The notes beneath the pieces are model-generated. The model did no database searches, was not told the DNA's origin, and saw only the letters and a program-made list of their open reading frames with translations. From Prochlorococcus sp. MIT 1341 (GTDB lineage: Bacteria > Cyanobacteriota > Cyanobacteriia > PCC-6307 > Cyanobiaceae), in the NCBI RefSeq assembly GCF_034092415.1, contig NZ_CP139304.1, positions 914,001-978,000 on the forward strand: DNA of 64,000 nucleotides. Direction: 5' to 3'. The stretch's first letter is position 1, and every line of letters begins with the position of its first letter. Shown here in pieces: positions 9,186-20,596 of the stretch. The translations under genes were made by a program, and so were the position numbers.

Positions 9186-10496
9186 CTACTCCTTAGTTTC
9201 AACCGAATCAGGCAAATCTAAACTAAAAGTAGCCAAACAGAAAAAAACAACAATTTGTACTGCTGGTCTAAAGAAAACAGTATCAGTAAATCCCATAACT
9301 ATTAACCCAACAATGGACGAAAGTGCACCTAAGCAAGGCAATGCCCAAGAAGAAAATAGCATCTTATTTAGACATTCCTTAAAAGCAGAAGTAACTATCT
9401 GCAAAATTGCACAGAATCCTAGGAAACCATTCTCAACAAGTATCTCTAATGGAACAGAGTAAGCACTTAATGCATTAAAAGTTGCCTTCTGGTAGGAGGT
9501 ATATACGCTAATAAATGCAGAGTTTCCTGGTCCTATTCCCAGTAAAGGCCTATCTCTTATCATCTCAATCACAACTGACCATACGTTTATCCTGAAATTA
9601 TTTGAACTATCATCACGACCTGCGATGATACTAAGAAGTCTAAATCTTATAGGCTCAATATAGTGATGCAGAAAAACTAATGAAGTGGCAACTATAAATA
9701 CAAACAAGATAGACAATATACGTTTGTTATTCAAAGTAAAAGCAATAGGCCGACAAAAAAACAAACCAGCAAGGAAGACAAATAAAGCTGCAAACGATCC
9801 CAACCAACCCCCTCTGCTGTAGGTAAAGATTATAGAAAAAATTCCTAATATGAATGAGACAAATGCAAACAATTTACCTCCGACTCCAGTCCACCTAAAT
9901 ATTGCGACTATAGACAAAGGTAATACTGGGACCAAGTACCCCGCGAATAAGTTCGGATTCCCAAATGATCCATAAATTCGAAAGGCTCCCTCTGATAAAA
10001 AAGCCTGATCAGACCAAGAGTTTATCTGCTGAAGTGGGTTATAAATCTGACGCAAACCAACTACACATGCAAAGATTTCTCCGAAAAGCAGTGCCGCAAG
10101 AAGCCTGTCCCACCAGCGGCTTTCCAAGTGAAAAAGCTTCCTAAATAGGGAATAGATAATCAAATAAGCAAGCAACTTAATCAAACCTTTAGAGGCAAGA
10201 AAAGGTACAGGAGAAAAACATACTGAGAGTAAAGAAAGTACTAGAAAAATAAAAATCCAACTATCAGTTTTACCTATTTTTTTAGGAGGAGACAGGCGCA
10301 ACCATACGATCCAAATTAACCCTATAAGAACCATCATTATTCCAAAACCTGCCCTTGCCAAGAAAGGCAGGCTAGATAGTAATAAAATGAGCGAAAAGCC
10401 AGCCCAAAACTTTAGCTTTTCTTCTTTATCTATCAAGAGTTCCTTTAAGCCTTGATACCTAAAAAGAAATGACTTTTTACTTCTTCCTTGAGTCAT
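9186..10496 (-). CDS. ictB: IctB/O-antigen-ligase family membrane protein
   Basis: A 436-residue polytopic protein with about ten hydrophobic helices and, in the middle, the O-antigen ligase/polymerase (Wzy_C) signature region GSFGNPNLFAGYLVPVLPLS and RDRPLLGIGPGNSAF. In cyanobacterial genomes this orthologue is annotated as the IctB family, once proposed to be an inorganic carbon transporter though the domain is of glycan-ligase type. It ends 4 bases after the next gene's stop region and starts 3 bases after trmB ends, so trmB and this gene are probably co-transcribed. Confidence 0.75.
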   Translation of the reverse strand: MTQGRSKKSFLFRYQGLKELLIDKEEKLKFWAGFSLILLLSSLPFLARAGFGIMMVLIGLIWIVWLRLSPPKKIGKTDSWIFIFLVLSLLSVCFSPVPFLASKGLIKLLAYLIIYSLFRKLFHLESRWWDRLLAALLFGEIFACVVGLRQIYNPLQQINSWSDQAFLSEGAFRIYGSFGNPNLFAGYLVPVLPLSIVAIFRWTGVGGKLFAFVSFILGIFSIIFTYSRGGWLGSFAALFVFLAGLFFCRPIAFTLNNKRILSILFVFIVATSLVFLHHYIEPIRFRLLSIIAGRDDSSNNFRINVWSVVIEMIRDRPLLGIGPGNSAFISVYTSYQKATFNALSAYSVPLEILVENGFLGFCAILQIVTSAFKECLNKMLFSSWALPCLGALSSIVGLIVMGFTDTVFFRPAVQIVVFFCLATFSLDLPDSVETKE

Positions 10497-10499
10497 TAT

Positions 10500-11201
10500 T
10501 TATTCGCCAAGTATTGATTTAGATCTAGTCATTTGCCAACTCTCCTCCAATACTGACAAAGGTGGTACCTTCTTATTATTTCTTTGATAAATCAGACAGT
10601 AAACAGGAAGTTTTTTCTTGATCGCATAAGTTTCTCTCTCTGTCGGAACACTCATCACACCACTTAAATTCTCTTGGGAAGAGGTCTCTACTCTTAAGGT
10701 GTAGCAATCACTTAATTCTATAAGCTCTGCCATAGAGTCAATTAACTCAGAAATATCACTCTTAATAAATAGCTCTCTCCCTTCATTAAGTACAGATGAT
10801 AGAGCAATTAAAAGTGAAGGCTGTAATACTCTTCGTTTATAATGTCGTCTCTTAAACCAAGGGTCAGGGAACTGAATAGATACTCTTTGGATCAAGTCTG
10901 TAGGCAGCTGATATAGCCACTCATCCAAGTTAACGTTTGCATTACAAAAAAAGAAATTCAGGTTCTTTATTCCTAAAGCTTCAGAATCACGTTTTGCCAA
11001 ATCTACAAGTTTTTGGCGAATCTCAACTCCTAAAAAATTCCAATTATCGTGCAAAGGTGCCAGGCCTAACAAGTACTGCCCTCTTGCCGAGCCTATATCA
11101 AGGTGAAGGGGCAGTGTGGGGTCAGCAAACAATTGATTAACCGCTGGAAAAACCCTAGAGACTTGAAAAAAACGGCTTAGTGGGTTGACATGTTGACGCA
11201 C
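10500..11201 (-). CDS. trmB: tRNA (guanine-N7)-methyltransferase
   Basis: A 233-residue SAM-dependent methyltransferase forming m7G46 in tRNA. The SAM-binding glycine loop LDIGSARGQYLL is near 34-45 and the TrmB signature IQFPDPWFKRRHYKRR near 109-124. The start is a GTG at 11201. The gene is directly followed by the IctB-like gene on the same strand. Confidence 0.95.
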   Translation of the reverse strand: MRQHVNPLSRFFQVSRVFPAVNQLFADPTLPLHLDIGSARGQYLLGLAPLHDNWNFLGVEIRQKLVDLAKRDSEALGIKNLNFFFCNANVNLDEWLYQLPTDLIQRVSIQFPDPWFKRRHYKRRVLQPSLLIALSSVLNEGRELFIKSDISELIDSMAELIELSDCYTLRVETSSQENLSGVMSVPTERETYAIKKKLPVYCLIYQRNNKKVPPLSVLEESWQMTRSKSILGE

Positions 11202-11661
11202 TATCTCTTGGTTGCAAAATTAATCCCCCTCGCCTCTTAGCTTAGAAGCAGCTAGAAGACACAATTACCACTTGTACTAAAACGCCCTAATAATCGCACC
11301 TAGCAAGATCAAACAGGCAACCCTTGGCTGAAGGATGCGCAAGCTTTCCAGTTTTACTCCATCCTCCTGTTCATATAAAACTACTCTTGAAGGGCTAACT
11401 CAATGCTTAGCCCTAAGAAATCTCCTTAAAGAAGCATTACTCAACAAGCGGCATTTCTTAATAGATCCACGCACGAAAGAATCCAAGGGTCAAGAAGGCC
11501 TGTACCTTAAAAACGATTCCTTTACTTCTTTCCGTAGTGTCTCATTCAAACACACTTGATGAACATTAACAATATGAGAGCAAGCTCACAAATTTTTCCT
11601 TATCAACATTCCAAAGTGGGCTAAATACATTGATAATGGCCACTTCTAGAGTTATCACTTC
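11202..11661. other. Gene-poor gap, 460 bp
   Basis: Between the start of trmB (minus) and the DUF3177 gene (plus). It contains a 74-codon plus-strand frame at 11335-11559 with low-complexity, unconvincing composition, and no recognisable RNA or clear repeat. It must contain the two divergent promoters; I could not pick them out with confidence. Confidence 0.5.
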
Positions 11662-12273
11662 GTGGAGAATCTCAGTTACAGCATTTTTGTAAACCTCACA
11701 TATCACCTTGCTGCTTACTTTGCCGTAGGACTTCCGTGCGTTCTAATGATCTGGTCTTATGCCCAAAAAGAAGCTTCGATGATCAGATTGATGTCAATCT
11801 ATTGGAAGGTATCTAGCCTTCTTGCAATAAGCATGCTCTTACTAACGAACCAACGGCCAATTGGCTATTTGATAACCTTTCTGGCCCCAATACTAATGGT
11901 CCTATCAGTATGGTTCTGGGTGGATTTGAACGAGGAACTTGCTGATCTACCACCTTGGAGAGCATTACCCTTAACTGTACGCATTTGGCGATGGGCACTT
12001 ACTGGTTTTGGACTGATTGCCACCTTAGTTAGTGCAATGAGTCTTTCATGCATGCATGCAACATCCCTACCACGTTGCATGGCCTGGGTTCATGGCCCCC
12101 AAGGCCTCCATCAACTATTAGCAAAAGTTTTTGCCTTCCTGTTTGGAGGAAGCTGGACAGAGCCAGTGGCAGCTTTTATTGGATATCTAGCCCTAATCGC
12201 ATATACGGTTGGCTTGTTGCAATGGCTACTAGTACGACTACCCAAGCAAGGGAGAATCGCCGGAGAATTCTGA
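11662..12273 (+). CDS. DUF3177-type integral membrane protein
   Basis: A 203-residue protein starting at GTG 11662 with about five membrane helices (around 10-30, 45-62, 66-86, 108-128, 172-192). The loop after helix three carries WVDLNEELADLPPWRALPL and a later segment has a cysteine-containing SLSCMHATSLPRCMAWVHGP. The pattern matches what I recall of the cyanobacterial family DUF3177, of unknown function. No neighbours on the same strand; it is convergent with ileS. Confidence 0.6.
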   Translation: MENLSYSIFVNLTYHLAAYFAVGLPCVLMIWSYAQKEASMIRLMSIYWKVSSLLAISMLLLTNQRPIGYLITFLAPILMVLSVWFWVDLNEELADLPPWRALPLTVRIWRWALTGFGLIATLVSAMSLSCMHATSLPRCMAWVHGPQGLHQLLAKVFAFLFGGSWTEPVAAFIGYLALIAYTVGLLQWLLVRLPKQGRIAGEF

Positions 12274-12394
12274 GCTCCCAAAGGGGTAATAAATTCAACT
12301 TACGCTGAAACACAACCATAAACTTGGCAATCGCAATCAACAACATAAAAGTCTTAGGACAAACTCATCTTCTTAAGAACTTATCAACCAAAAT

Positions 12395-15301
12395 CTAAAT
12401 TCGTTCTAAAATATTTATACACCTGCCACATAAATCGGGATGAGTATTACTAGACCCTATATCTAATTCATAGTGCCAACATCTATTACATTTCTTTCCT
12501 CTAGCTCTTGCTACCTCAATCAATGCAATCTGATCTGATTGACTAGAAATTAATTCAGCCCATGGCTCCCCGCCTAGCTGCAATTGTGACACCAAAAACC
12601 AATCCCTTAAAACATCAGTTTCAGAATCCCCATTTGTATTCAACCAGTTAATTGCATCTATCAAGTTCTGACTTTTAAGTTCTACTCTAACTGCCGAATC
12701 TAGTGCAGACCCTAATTGTTGTTTGGACCTGCAATCCTCTAAGACCCTATTAATTAATCCTCTTAATTCACGCAACTGAAGCACATGGACATTCAATGTA
12801 GAGTCTCTCCATGAATCCGGGGGAACAGGCCAAGCTCTTAGGAATACAGACTCTTCATTAACTGCATAAGGAAGGTTCTGCCAAATATCTTCTGCCATAT
12901 GGCATAGCACTGGAGATATAAGCCCCGCCAGACTTTCTATCACTAATGAAAGAACTGTTTGACAAGTCCTTCTACGCCGGTCAGATGGGGCACTAACATA
13001 TAACCTATCTTTAGATATATCTAAATAAAAACTGGAGAGATCAGAAACACAGAAACTCTGGAGTATCTGAAAAAACCTTGAGAAATCATACTTGTCAAAA
13101 GCATCACTAACTTCATCAATAATCTGGGACGTTCTGTGCAACATCCAACGATCAATTAACGGCAACTCTTCCAGAGAGATAGCATCACTCGCTGGATTAA
13201 AGTCGTGAAGATTTCCCAATAGATAACGCGCAGTATTTCTTACTTTTCGATAAACATCACTAAGTTGTCTAAGAATACTTTCCCCAATTGGTACATCTAC
13301 AGAATAATCAACTGAACTCACCCACAGTCTTAGAACATCAGCTCCATATGGTGGGTTTTTCTTCTGGTTGCTACCACCTTCAATAATTACTTCTGGATCG
13401 ACAATGTTGCCAAGAGATTTGCTCATCTTTCTACCTTTATCGTCCAACGCAAATCCATGAGTCAAGACTCTTCGATATGGAGCTCTCCCTAATACGGCGA
13501 CTGAGGTAAGCAAAGAAGATTGAAACCAGCCACGATGCTGATCTGAGCCTTCTAAATAAAGATCAGCAGGGCAATGAAGGTCACTCATTTTTTGAGTAAC
13601 GGATGCCCAACTTGATCCAGAATCAAACCAAACATCCATAGTATCGGTTCCCTTACGCCAACGATTAGCTTCAGAGGCATACCTTTCTGGAAGGAGTTCC
13701 GACTCTTCTTTCTCCCACCAAATATCTGCGCCATGAACCTCTATCAAGTCCTTGACATGTGAAATAACCTCAGAGTTCAGAAGCACCTGATCCCCATCTC
13801 TCTCATAAAACACAGGGATTGGGACTCCCCAAGTCCTTTGCCGTGAAATACACCAATCCCCTCTTTCACGAACCATTGATTCAATTCGATTTCGGCCTGA
13901 AGAAGGTAACCATTCAACAGCCTTAATTGACTTCAAAACATCAGCTCGAAAACCTTCTACGGAAGCAAACCATTGTTCAGTTGCTCTGAAAATTGTTGGC
14001 TTTTTAGTTCTCCAATCATATGGATATCTATGTTCGTAAGGTACATGCCTTAAAAGAGCTTTTTCATTCTGGAGCGCCTTAATAATCTCTTGATTAGCCT
14101 CTCCTAAAACATTTAAACCAGCAAACTTTCCTGCTTCCGCTGTAAGTGTCCCAGTTTCATCAACAGGGCAAAGAACTGGCAAGCCATACTTCTTTCCTGT
14201 ATTGAAATCATCAAGACCATGACCAGGAGCAGTATGCACAAGACCCGTTCCAGATTCAGTAGTTATATAGTCACCTCCTATTACGACTGGACTTTTTCTG
14301 TTAGCAATAGGATTGTTATAGAGAATTCCCTGCAGAAGATGACCTTTAACATTGGCAAGTAACTTTAATGAGGAGGAAATTGTCTCACTTAGTTCTTCCA
14401 TAAGTTTTGCCGCAAGTATAAGAATCCTCCCGTCACTATCCTCAGCAAATGCATAATCAAGATTCTGATTAATAGAAATGGCAAGGTTTGCTGGAAGAGT
14501 CCATGGAGTAGTAGTCCAAATTGCCAATTTCACCTTTTTTGCAATCTCGGAAGCCTCCTTGGGTAACTCAACTCCCTGAGTGAGAAGTATTGCTCTCAGG
14601 TTTTCTGGGAGCTCTATTACTGGAAAAGCAACATAAATGCTTGGGCTAACATGACCATCTGGATATTCAAGCTCTGCCTCTGCAAGGGCTGTCTGAGAGC
14701 TAGGACTCCAATGTACCGGTTTCAAACCACGGTAAATATGGCCCTTCAAAGCCATTGTTCCAAAGAGTTCGATTTGTGCAGCTTCATATTCCCTATTAAG
14801 AGTTAAGTAAGGGTTCTCCCAATCAGCCCAAACCCCCCATCTACGAAAACCTTTCATTTGCTGTTGAACCTGCTTCCTGGCATATCCAGCAGCTTTTTTT
14901 CTTAGTTTTAAAGGAGTTAATGATTTACGTTGCTGCTCATCTAGGCCTTGCAAAACCTTAAGTTCTATAGGAAGACCATGGCAATCCCAACCAGGAATAA
15001 AACGAACCTTCCTACCTCTGAGAATCTGATATTTATTAATTATGTCCTTAAGAACTTTATTTAAGGCATGCCCCATATGCAGAGAACCATTGGCATATGG
15101 AGGCCCATCATGAAGAGTAAATATTGGCCCCTTATTAGAAAGTCCAAGATTTAAATCGACTCCTTTTTTCTTCCAAAACTCCTGAATTTCAGGTTCTCGC
15201 ACAATTGCGTTAGCACGCATTCCAAACCCTGTCTTTAAAAGATTCAAGGTTTCCTTGTATGTGGATTGGGCTTTGGAGCCCTGAGCTTTCTTCTCAGTCA
15301 C
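12395..15301 (-). CDS. ileS: Isoleucyl-tRNA synthetase
   Basis: A 968-residue class I aminoacyl-tRNA synthetase charging tRNA-Ile. The HIGH-type motif is HMGH at 75-78 within [16 protein letters not shown], the editing domain contains [13 protein letters not shown] and [12 protein letters not shown], and the KMSKS loop appears as [10 protein letters not shown] in the second half. The C-terminus has a zinc finger, CNRCWHY and CGRCI, as in bacterial IleS. It starts at a GTG (15301). Confidence 0.97.
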   Translation of the reverse strand: MTEKKAQGSKAQSTYKETLNLLKTGFGMRANAIVREPEIQEFWKKKGVDLNLGLSNKGPIFTLHDGPPYANGSLHMGHALNKVLKDIINKYQILRGRKVRFIPGWDCHGLPIELKVLQGLDEQQRKSLTPLKLRKKAAGYARKQVQQQMKGFRRWGVWADWENPYLTLNREYEAAQIELFGTMALKGHIYRGLKPVHWSPSSQTALAEAELEYPDGHVSPSIYVAFPVIELPENLRAILLTQGVELPKEASEIAKKVKLAIWTTTPWTLPANLAISINQNLDYAFAEDSDGRILILAAKLMEELSETISSSLKLLANVKGHLLQGILYNNPIANRKSPVVIGGDYITTESGTGLVHTAPGHGLDDFNTGKKYGLPVLCPVDETGTLTAEAGKFAGLNVLGEANQEIIKALQNEKALLRHVPYEHRYPYDWRTKKPTIFRATEQWFASVEGFRADVLKSIKAVEWLPSSGRNRIESMVRERGDWCISRQRTWGVPIPVFYERDGDQVLLNSEVISHVKDLIEVHGADIWWEKEESELLPERYASEANRWRKGTDTMDVWFDSGSSWASVTQKMSDLHCPADLYLEGSDQHRGWFQSSLLTSVAVLGRAPYRRVLTHGFALDDKGRKMSKSLGNIVDPEVIIEGGSNQKKNPPYGADVLRLWVSSVDYSVDVPIGESILRQLSDVYRKVRNTARYLLGNLHDFNPASDAISLEELPLIDRWMLHRTSQIIDEVSDAFDKYDFSRFFQILQSFCVSDLSSFYLDISKDRLYVSAPSDRRRRTCQTVLSLVIESLAGLISPVLCHMAEDIWQNLPYAVNEESVFLRAWPVPPDSWRDSTLNVHVLQLRELRGLINRVLEDCRSKQQLGSALDSAVRVELKSQNLIDAINWLNTNGDSETDVLRDWFLVSQLQLGGEPWAELISSQSDQIALIEVARARGKKCNRCWHYELDIGSSNTHPDLCGRCINILERI

Positions 15302-15726
15302 AATGGTGCTATAGCAAAGGAATTAGGAGCCTTATGGCTTCTCTTCAGTTGATTCAGCTTCAATTCCAATACTGACTCTATTAACTTGATGAGCAACACG
15401 CAAAGGTTTAACAGCCAAGTTCGAAAAAGATAAGAAGAGATCCCCAAATAACAACGCAGAGGCGACTCGGTTGAGGAAGAACTAGGGAAGAGCAACATCA
15501 GTCCCAAACTACACACAGCAAGCAAAAATCTCCCACTACCATCGTGAGCATATGTCTTTAAATAGGCCTGTTTCCATAGCTAAGAGCTCTAAATAGAAAA
15601 ATCCCCAAAGGGATCTCAAATAATTTCCAGGCTAAATTGGTCTACAGATCTACTCATTAATCATTCTCAAGGAACTAACGCAATGATAGGGTGAATTTAG
15701 GTCTTCGCAGTCGCTGAGATCCATTG

Positions 15727-15808
15727 GCCCATCTGGCGGAATTGGTAGACGCGCTGGTTTTAGGTACCAGTGGCTTCGGTCGTGGGGGTTCAAGTCCCCC
15801 GGTGGGCA
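15727..15808 (+). tRNA. tRNA-Leu (anticodon UAG)
   Basis: An 82-nt class II tRNA. The acceptor strands GCCCATC and GGTGGGC pair (one G-T), the D arm has GGTAGACGCGC, the anticodon loop TTTTAGGT gives UAG, there is a short variable arm (TGGCTTCGGTCG) typical of tRNA-Leu, and the T arm is GGGGGTTCAAGTCCCCC. CCA is not encoded. It lies 47 bases before crtR. Confidence 0.96.
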
Positions 15809-15854
15809 TTAGTTTTAGCTTGATTTGGTATTGCTTTTCCATTAATCAAATGCA

Positions 15855-16904
15855 ATGACAAAAACAATATCTAATGAACTTGTGACCGATGAGCCAGAGC
15901 AGCATTTGCATTCCTCTTTTAACTGGCAAAAAGCTCTTAATAAATATGTAGATCCACCAAATCAATGGAATCCAACTCTAGGGCTATTTCTAGGAGGCTA
16001 TGCCTTAGCAGCAATAACTATTTGGCAGTGGTACCAAGGGAATTGGCCACTACCACTGCTTGTTGGCTTTGCATTCCTTTCTCTTCACATGGAAGGGACC
16101 GTTATTCACGATGCATGCCATAACGCTGCACACCCAAATCGATGGGTCAATCAAGCCATGGGGCATGGTGCTGCCATATTGCTTGGTTTTAGCTTTCCTG
16201 TATTTACGAGAGTTCATCTTCAGCACCATTCTCATGTAAATGATCCCAAAAACGATCCTGATCACATCGTCAGTACTTTTGGGCCGGTTTGGTTAATTGC
16301 ACCAAGATTTTTTTATCATGAATACTTTTTCTTCAAACGTCGCCTCTGGCGTCGTTATGAGCTTCTTCAATGGGGTCTAGAAAGAGGTCTATTTATTACA
16401 ATTATCCTTGCTGGTATTCACTACAATTTCATGAATGTTATATACAATTTATGGTTTGGACCTGCACTTATGGTGGGGGTTACATTAGGAATATTTTTCG
16501 ACTACCTTCCTCACAGGCCTTTTCTTTCTAAGAGTCGCTGGAAAAATGCAAGAGTATATCCAAGTAGAGTAATGAATTTATTAATAATGGGACAAAACTA
16601 TCATCTAGTTCACCATCTTTGGCCTTCAATACCCTGGTTTGAGTATCAACCTGCCTATAATGCAACGAAGAAGTTACTTGACCAGAAAGGGTCCCCTCAA
16701 AGAATGGGTATATTTGAAACTAAGGAAGATGCTATGAATTTCATTTATGACGTATTTATTGGCATACGAAGTCATAAAAAGCGCAGAAGCAAAATGAGGC
16801 CGTTAGCAAAACTACTACCAACATTAGGATTACAAAGAAAGTGGATTAAACTTTTAAGACGAACTGCAGTTGCTCCTAATTACAATAGAAATTACTATAA
16901 TTAG
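15855..16904 (+). CDS. crtR: Beta-carotene hydroxylase
   Basis: A 349-residue membrane di-iron enzyme of the fatty-acid-desaturase superfamily that hydroxylates beta-carotene towards zeaxanthin, the main accessory xanthophyll of Prochlorococcus. The histidine boxes are HDACHNAAH from 85, [10 protein letters not shown] from 121 and [15 protein letters not shown] around 243. Hydrophobic helices surround them (about 44-60, 63-80, 104-118). The extended C-terminal basic tail is typical of marine CrtR. The stop overlaps the gatC stop by four bases on the other strand. Confidence 0.92.
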   Translation: MTKTISNELVTDEPEQHLHSSFNWQKALNKYVDPPNQWNPTLGLFLGGYALAAITIWQWYQGNWPLPLLVGFAFLSLHMEGTVIHDACHNAAHPNRWVNQAMGHGAAILLGFSFPVFTRVHLQHHSHVNDPKNDPDHIVSTFGPVWLIAPRFFYHEYFFFKRRLWRRYELLQWGLERGLFITIILAGIHYNFMNVIYNLWFGPALMVGVTLGIFFDYLPHRPFLSKSRWKNARVYPSRVMNLLIMGQNYHLVHHLWPSIPWFEYQPAYNATKKLLDQKGSPQRMGIFETKEDAMNFIYDVFIGIRSHKKRRSKMRPLAKLLPTLGLQRKWIKLLRRTAVAPNYNRNYYN

Positions 16905-17194
16905 TCAGAAAGTATTTTAGGAACCCGAAAGAATTCACCCTCACGCTGAGGTCCTAAATCTAAAAGTTTATCTCTTATATTGGTAATCTTTGAAGTGTCA
17001 TCTCTAGTAACATTGGTAACTTCTACAGCCCTGGTTGTTGCAGGCACATCTTGGGTGTCAATTTGCTGTAGTTGAGCTACGTATCCAAGTATCTTTTCAA
17101 GTTGCTCAGTATAAGATGAAATCTCTTCTTCCTTAAGCGCAAGTCGTGCAAGGATTGCGACTTTCTTTACATCTTCTTTTGTGATGTTACTCAT
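16901..17194 (-). CDS. gatC: Asp/Glu-tRNA amidotransferase subunit C
   Basis: A 97-residue GatC, the small subunit that stabilises the GatA-GatB transamidase correcting Glu-tRNA-Gln (and Asp-tRNA-Asn). Typical sequence: [21 protein letters not shown] at the N-terminus and [17 protein letters not shown] in the middle. It overlaps the upstream creatininase gene by 8 bases on the same strand, so the two are translationally linked. Confidence 0.94.
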   Translation of the reverse strand: MSNITKEDVKKVAILARLALKEEEISSYTEQLEKILGYVAQLQQIDTQDVPATTRAVEVTNVTRDDTSKITNIRDKLLDLGPQREGEFFRVPKILSD

Positions 17195-17984
17195 GATAAA
17201 TAAGAAATTGCTTTAGATCCTCAGTTAGAGAAGTGGCTGCAGTGCTAAGCAATGAAGAGCCATGTTCTGGCTTAGCTAAAAACGGATCTGAACCCATCCG
17301 ACCATCAGGATATCTTTGACGAAAATCCTTAAAGCCATTAATAGGTCCAACAGGGGATGGATCGTCTAGCTTGCGTTGTTTTTGAATTAGCCTAGGTTTC
17401 AAGTGAAGTGTAAGGGATATTTCACTTGGAGTTGCATGCTGACCTTCCTTATCTCCATAAAGCTCCCTAGCCAGCGAAAAAACCGGGGCCACCAAAAACC
17501 AGCTTGCCAATTTACAACGCAATCGTGGAGCAACTAAAAGCCCGCGGTCAACTGCGGTCCCATAGGCTTGGGCAAATGCAGCCTTTGCTGTAGCAATATT
17601 CCCTCCATGGCCATTAATGACAAAAATCCTTTCAAATCCATGCCTGGCCAACGAAATAACCAAGTCATGAACAACTGTCATCAATGTTTCCGGCTTTAAA
17701 CTCATTGTGCCTGGAAAACCTAGATGATGTTCTGCCATTCCATAAGGAAGAGCGGGAGCCACTAGGACTCCCGTGCGCCTCCCAACCTCTATCGCTACGG
17801 CCTCCGCTGTAAGTAAATCTGTACCGATAGCGCCTGTGGGGCCATGCTGTTCTGTTGACCCAATTGGCAAGATAATTCCCTTGCATTCCTCTAAATAAGC
17901 CTGTACCTCCGGCCATGTAAGCAAGTCAAGACGAATTAGATCGGGATCTTCCACTGGCCCTGGAACCTTAATGGTCAATGTCAT
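17187..17984 (-). CDS. Creatininase-family amidohydrolase
   Basis: A 265-residue protein of the creatininase family. Metal-binding motifs: [11 protein letters not shown] near 40-50, [11 protein letters not shown], and [15 protein letters not shown] near 121-135. The precise substrate in picocyanobacteria is unknown; the name creatininase should not be taken literally. Upstream of and overlapping gatC. The start is ATG 17984. Confidence 0.88.
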   Translation of the reverse strand: MTLTIKVPGPVEDPDLIRLDLLTWPEVQAYLEECKGIILPIGSTEQHGPTGAIGTDLLTAEAVAIEVGRRTGVLVAPALPYGMAEHHLGFPGTMSLKPETLMTVVHDLVISLARHGFERIFVINGHGGNIATAKAAFAQAYGTAVDRGLLVAPRLRCKLASWFLVAPVFSLARELYGDKEGQHATPSEISLTLHLKPRLIQKQRKLDDPSPVGPINGFKDFRQRYPDGRMGSDPFLAKPEHGSSLLSTAATSLTEDLKQFLIYHE

Positions 17985-18138
17985 TTCTATCTCTTGACCG
18001 ATAAATCCAATTTAGTTCCAACTCCTATTACAGCAAGAGTCTTTCAAAAATCAAGTAAAAAACAGTTGCTGAAACTGCTTAGTGGAATAGTTTAGGGAAA
18101 GGGAAGTCCTGCTAATCGCAGTTCAAATAAGCAAGAAA

Positions 18139-18795
18139 ATGAGTGCTAATCCGAAAACCCTAGAAGAGAGACTAAAGGTTGATAATGTGATACCCCTCTC
18201 TTTTTTTTCAAGACCTGCCGAAATAGTTGCTCCGGATTTAATCGGATGCAAATTAGTGAAGCGACAAAGCAATGGTGAAATCCTTTGGGGAGTCATTGTC
18301 GAGACAGAAGCATATTGTCAATCTGAACCTTCCTGTCATGGCTTCAATCGTAGAAGCGCTAGTAACGAAACACTATTTGGTCTACCTGGTCACTTGTACA
18401 TATATCTAACTTATGGGATCTATCACTGCGTAAATGTAGTAACCGATAAACCGAATTGGGCTAGTGGCGTGCTTCTACGTGCGCTTGCATTGCCAAACGA
18501 AGACGAAAGGATTGCTTCTGGCCCTGGCCTACTTGCAAAACGCTTTGAATTAAATAGATCACATGACAATTTGCCTCTATTAAGTGAAAATAATATATGG
18601 ATAGCATTTCAATCCCTAACTAATGAAAAAAATACTATTGTGAGAACAACAAGAATCGGAATTTCTAAAGCCGAATCGTTACCTTACCGTTGGTATCTAA
18701 AAGAAAGTCGGAGTGTTAGCAAACGTGCAAAGGGTGATCATTGTCCTAACAAATCTATTTCATGGAAACCTAGTCTAGGAATATCTCATGACTAA
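18139..18795 (+). CDS. 3-methyladenine DNA glycosylase (AAG/MPG family)
   Basis: A 218-residue protein matching the AAG/Pur_DNA_glyco family of base-excision enzymes removing alkylated purines. Visible: [39 protein letters not shown] (with the catalytic glutamate in ETEAY), [20 protein letters not shown] and NVVTDKP. Its stop overlaps the pyrB start by 8 bases. The C-terminal 40 residues are basic and appear to be an addition. Confidence 0.9.
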   Translation: MSANPKTLEERLKVDNVIPLSFFSRPAEIVAPDLIGCKLVKRQSNGEILWGVIVETEAYCQSEPSCHGFNRRSASNETLFGLPGHLYIYLTYGIYHCVNVVTDKPNWASGVLLRALALPNEDERIASGPGLLAKRFELNRSHDNLPLLSENNIWIAFQSLTNEKNTIVRTTRIGISKAESLPYRWYLKESRSVSKRAKGDHCPNKSISWKPSLGISHD

Positions 18796-19795
18796 TTGGA
18801 GACATAGACACGTAATTGATTTAGCCAGCTTCTCCTTAGAGGATTACCGAGAAGTCTTAGCATTAGCTGACCGATTTAGGGAAACGCCATCCACTGGAGC
18901 AAGAAGATTACCTGCATTGCAAGGACACTTAATTACAACTTTGTTCTTTGAGCCAAGCACAAGAACAAAAAGTAGTTTTGAACTAGCTGCAAGGCGTCTT
19001 TCTGCAGATGTTCAAAGTTTCACACCAACAAGTAGCTCTCTTGGTAAAGGGGAAAGCTTGTTAGATACTTCTCTTACATATGTTGCAATGGGAGCAGATG
19101 TACTTGTGGTCAGACATAAGGCAACTAATGTAGCAGCACAATTAGCACATGATCTTGAAAAAGCTGGTGAAAATACAGGGGTTCTAAATGCAGGAGATGG
19201 CCTACATAGTCATCCAAGTCAAGGGCTTCTTGATCTTTATACTTTGGCAAAGTATTTCAACCAAAAGAAACCAGAACCTGAAGTTCTTAAAGGAAAAACA
19301 ATTGCGATTGTAGGCGATATTCTTCATTCTCGAGTTGCACGTTCTAATCTCTGGGCCTTAACAGCCTGTGGTGCAAATGTAATTCTTTGTGGTCCACCAA
19401 GTCTTCTTCCGGAAGAATTTCAAGATTTTGTAAAAGAGCCTCCTCCAGGGCAAGTATCTGATCCTGTGCTAAATCGTGGTGAAATATCTGTAACCAGAAA
19501 ACTTTCGGACGCCTTGGCACCAGCAGATGCTGTAATGGCATTAAGACTACAAAAAGAAAGAATGCGTGAGAACCTGCTTTCGAGTCTTGATAGATTTCAT
19601 CGTGATTATGGATTAACTCATGAGTGTCTTAAATTATGTAAAAGACCCATTCCTGTACTACATCCTGGCCCAGTTAATAGAGGCGTGGAAATTAGCAGCC
19701 AACTTCTTAATGATAAATCAATTTGTCTTGTAGAAGAACAGGTGCGTAATGGCATACCAATTAGGATGGCCTTGCTATACCTAATCTCGACGTAA
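18788..19795 (+). CDS. pyrB: Aspartate carbamoyltransferase catalytic subunit
   Basis: A 335-residue ATCase catalysing carbamoyl phosphate plus aspartate to carbamoylaspartate, the committed step of pyrimidine synthesis. The carbamoyl-phosphate loop [19 protein letters not shown] is at about 53-71, [14 protein letters not shown] lies in the middle and [14 protein letters not shown] near the C-terminus. No regulatory subunit gene is adjacent. Overlaps the glycosylase gene. Confidence 0.96.
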   Translation: MTNWRHRHVIDLASFSLEDYREVLALADRFRETPSTGARRLPALQGHLITTLFFEPSTRTKSSFELAARRLSADVQSFTPTSSSLGKGESLLDTSLTYVAMGADVLVVRHKATNVAAQLAHDLEKAGENTGVLNAGDGLHSHPSQGLLDLYTLAKYFNQKKPEPEVLKGKTIAIVGDILHSRVARSNLWALTACGANVILCGPPSLLPEEFQDFVKEPPPGQVSDPVLNRGEISVTRKLSDALAPADAVMALRLQKERMRENLLSSLDRFHRDYGLTHECLKLCKRPIPVLHPGPVNRGVEISSQLLNDKSICLVEEQVRNGIPIRMALLYLIST

Positions 19796-19908
19796 GAAAG
19801 TATTAAGTACTACTTTATTCTTTTAATAAATTAAAAATGCCTCTAAGGTTTTCCTTATTATTCGACGGTTAAGTGTAATATATAAGGTTCTTCAAACAAG
19901 TACAGAAA

Positions 19909-20250
19909 CTACAGAAGCTTAAAGCCTTCTAGTAAAAGTCCGTAAAGCAAACCAATACGCGCAACGTCAATTAACTGTCCCGAAATTCTCCCTCGTTTCT
20001 CAAAGATCCAAACTCCACGGGCTCTAACCATTATTTCCAAAATCAATACTGTAAAAAATGCTCCTATTGGATCCATTAAGGCCAAGACGCCATTGATCAT
20101 TCCGATTGAACTGCCTATTAGAAAAGCTGAAAATAATACTATTAATAGTAACGAGAATCTCCTCCATGGATTAATAGTCCAACTTTCTAAGCGATCAATG
20201 GCCATACCAATGTTTCTATATAAACCGGTGTCCTGTAGTTTCCTGACCAT
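19909..20250 (-). CDS. ycf20: Ycf20/DUF565 membrane protein
   Basis: A 113-residue protein with the Ycf20 pattern: an amphipathic start, NPWRRFSLLLIVLFSAFLIGSSIG at about 27-50, a second helix near 57-76 with LMDPIGAFFTVLILEIMVRAR, and a short C-terminal hydrophobic segment. Ycf20 is conserved from cyanobacteria to chloroplasts and in plants has been linked to photoprotection; its molecular role is unknown. Confidence 0.75.
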   Translation of the reverse strand: MVRKLQDTGLYRNIGMAIDRLESWTINPWRRFSLLLIVLFSAFLIGSSIGMINGVLALMDPIGAFFTVLILEIMVRARGVWIFEKRGRISGQLIDVARIGLLYGLLLEGFKLL

Positions 20251-20386
20251 CAGCTTTTATATCCAAAAATAAACGACTTAATCAACAGTGAATTAAACAA
20301 GTGGAAATAATTAGGATTTATACATCATCTGGAAAGTTTTTCAAAAAAGTTCTTCTTGTAAGTTCAATTTCAGAAGAAAGATTCTT

Positions 20387-20587
20387 TTAACCAGCTTTGG
20401 CATCTGCCTTTTTAGCTAACTTACCCTCTAGCAACTCAAGTAATGCCTCCATTTGCGCCATTACACCTCTTATTTCTCCAGCTTCAGGCAACATCCCTTC
20501 TTCTAAAACACCTTGGTGCATCTCACGAAGCTCCTGACGGATATACCTAAGGTGGCTCACCACCTGCTCACGCTTCGACTGAGACAT
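20387..20587 (-). CDS. Small helical protein, function unknown
   Basis: A 66-residue, strongly charged, helical protein (REQVVSHLRYIRQELREMHQ, EIRGVMAQMEALLELLEGKL) probably forming a coiled-coil dimer. It has no signal or membrane helix. Codon use and the clean start ATG at 20587 support it as a real gene; I do not recognise the family. The next minus-strand gene upstream ends 9 bases before this start. Confidence 0.7.
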   Translation of the reverse strand: MSQSKREQVVSHLRYIRQELREMHQGVLEEGMLPEAGEIRGVMAQMEALLELLEGKLAKKADAKAG

Positions 20588-20596
20588 AACAATTGA

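Noticed and set aside
11335-11559. 74-codon plus-strand frame before the DUF3177 gene
   Set aside because: Unconvincing composition, no ribosome-binding site and no neighbour support; possible but not supportable.
15298-15525. 75-codon minus-strand frame overlapping the ileS start
   Set aside because: A competing frame looks more protein-like at the 3' end, so the exact gene, if any, cannot be stated.
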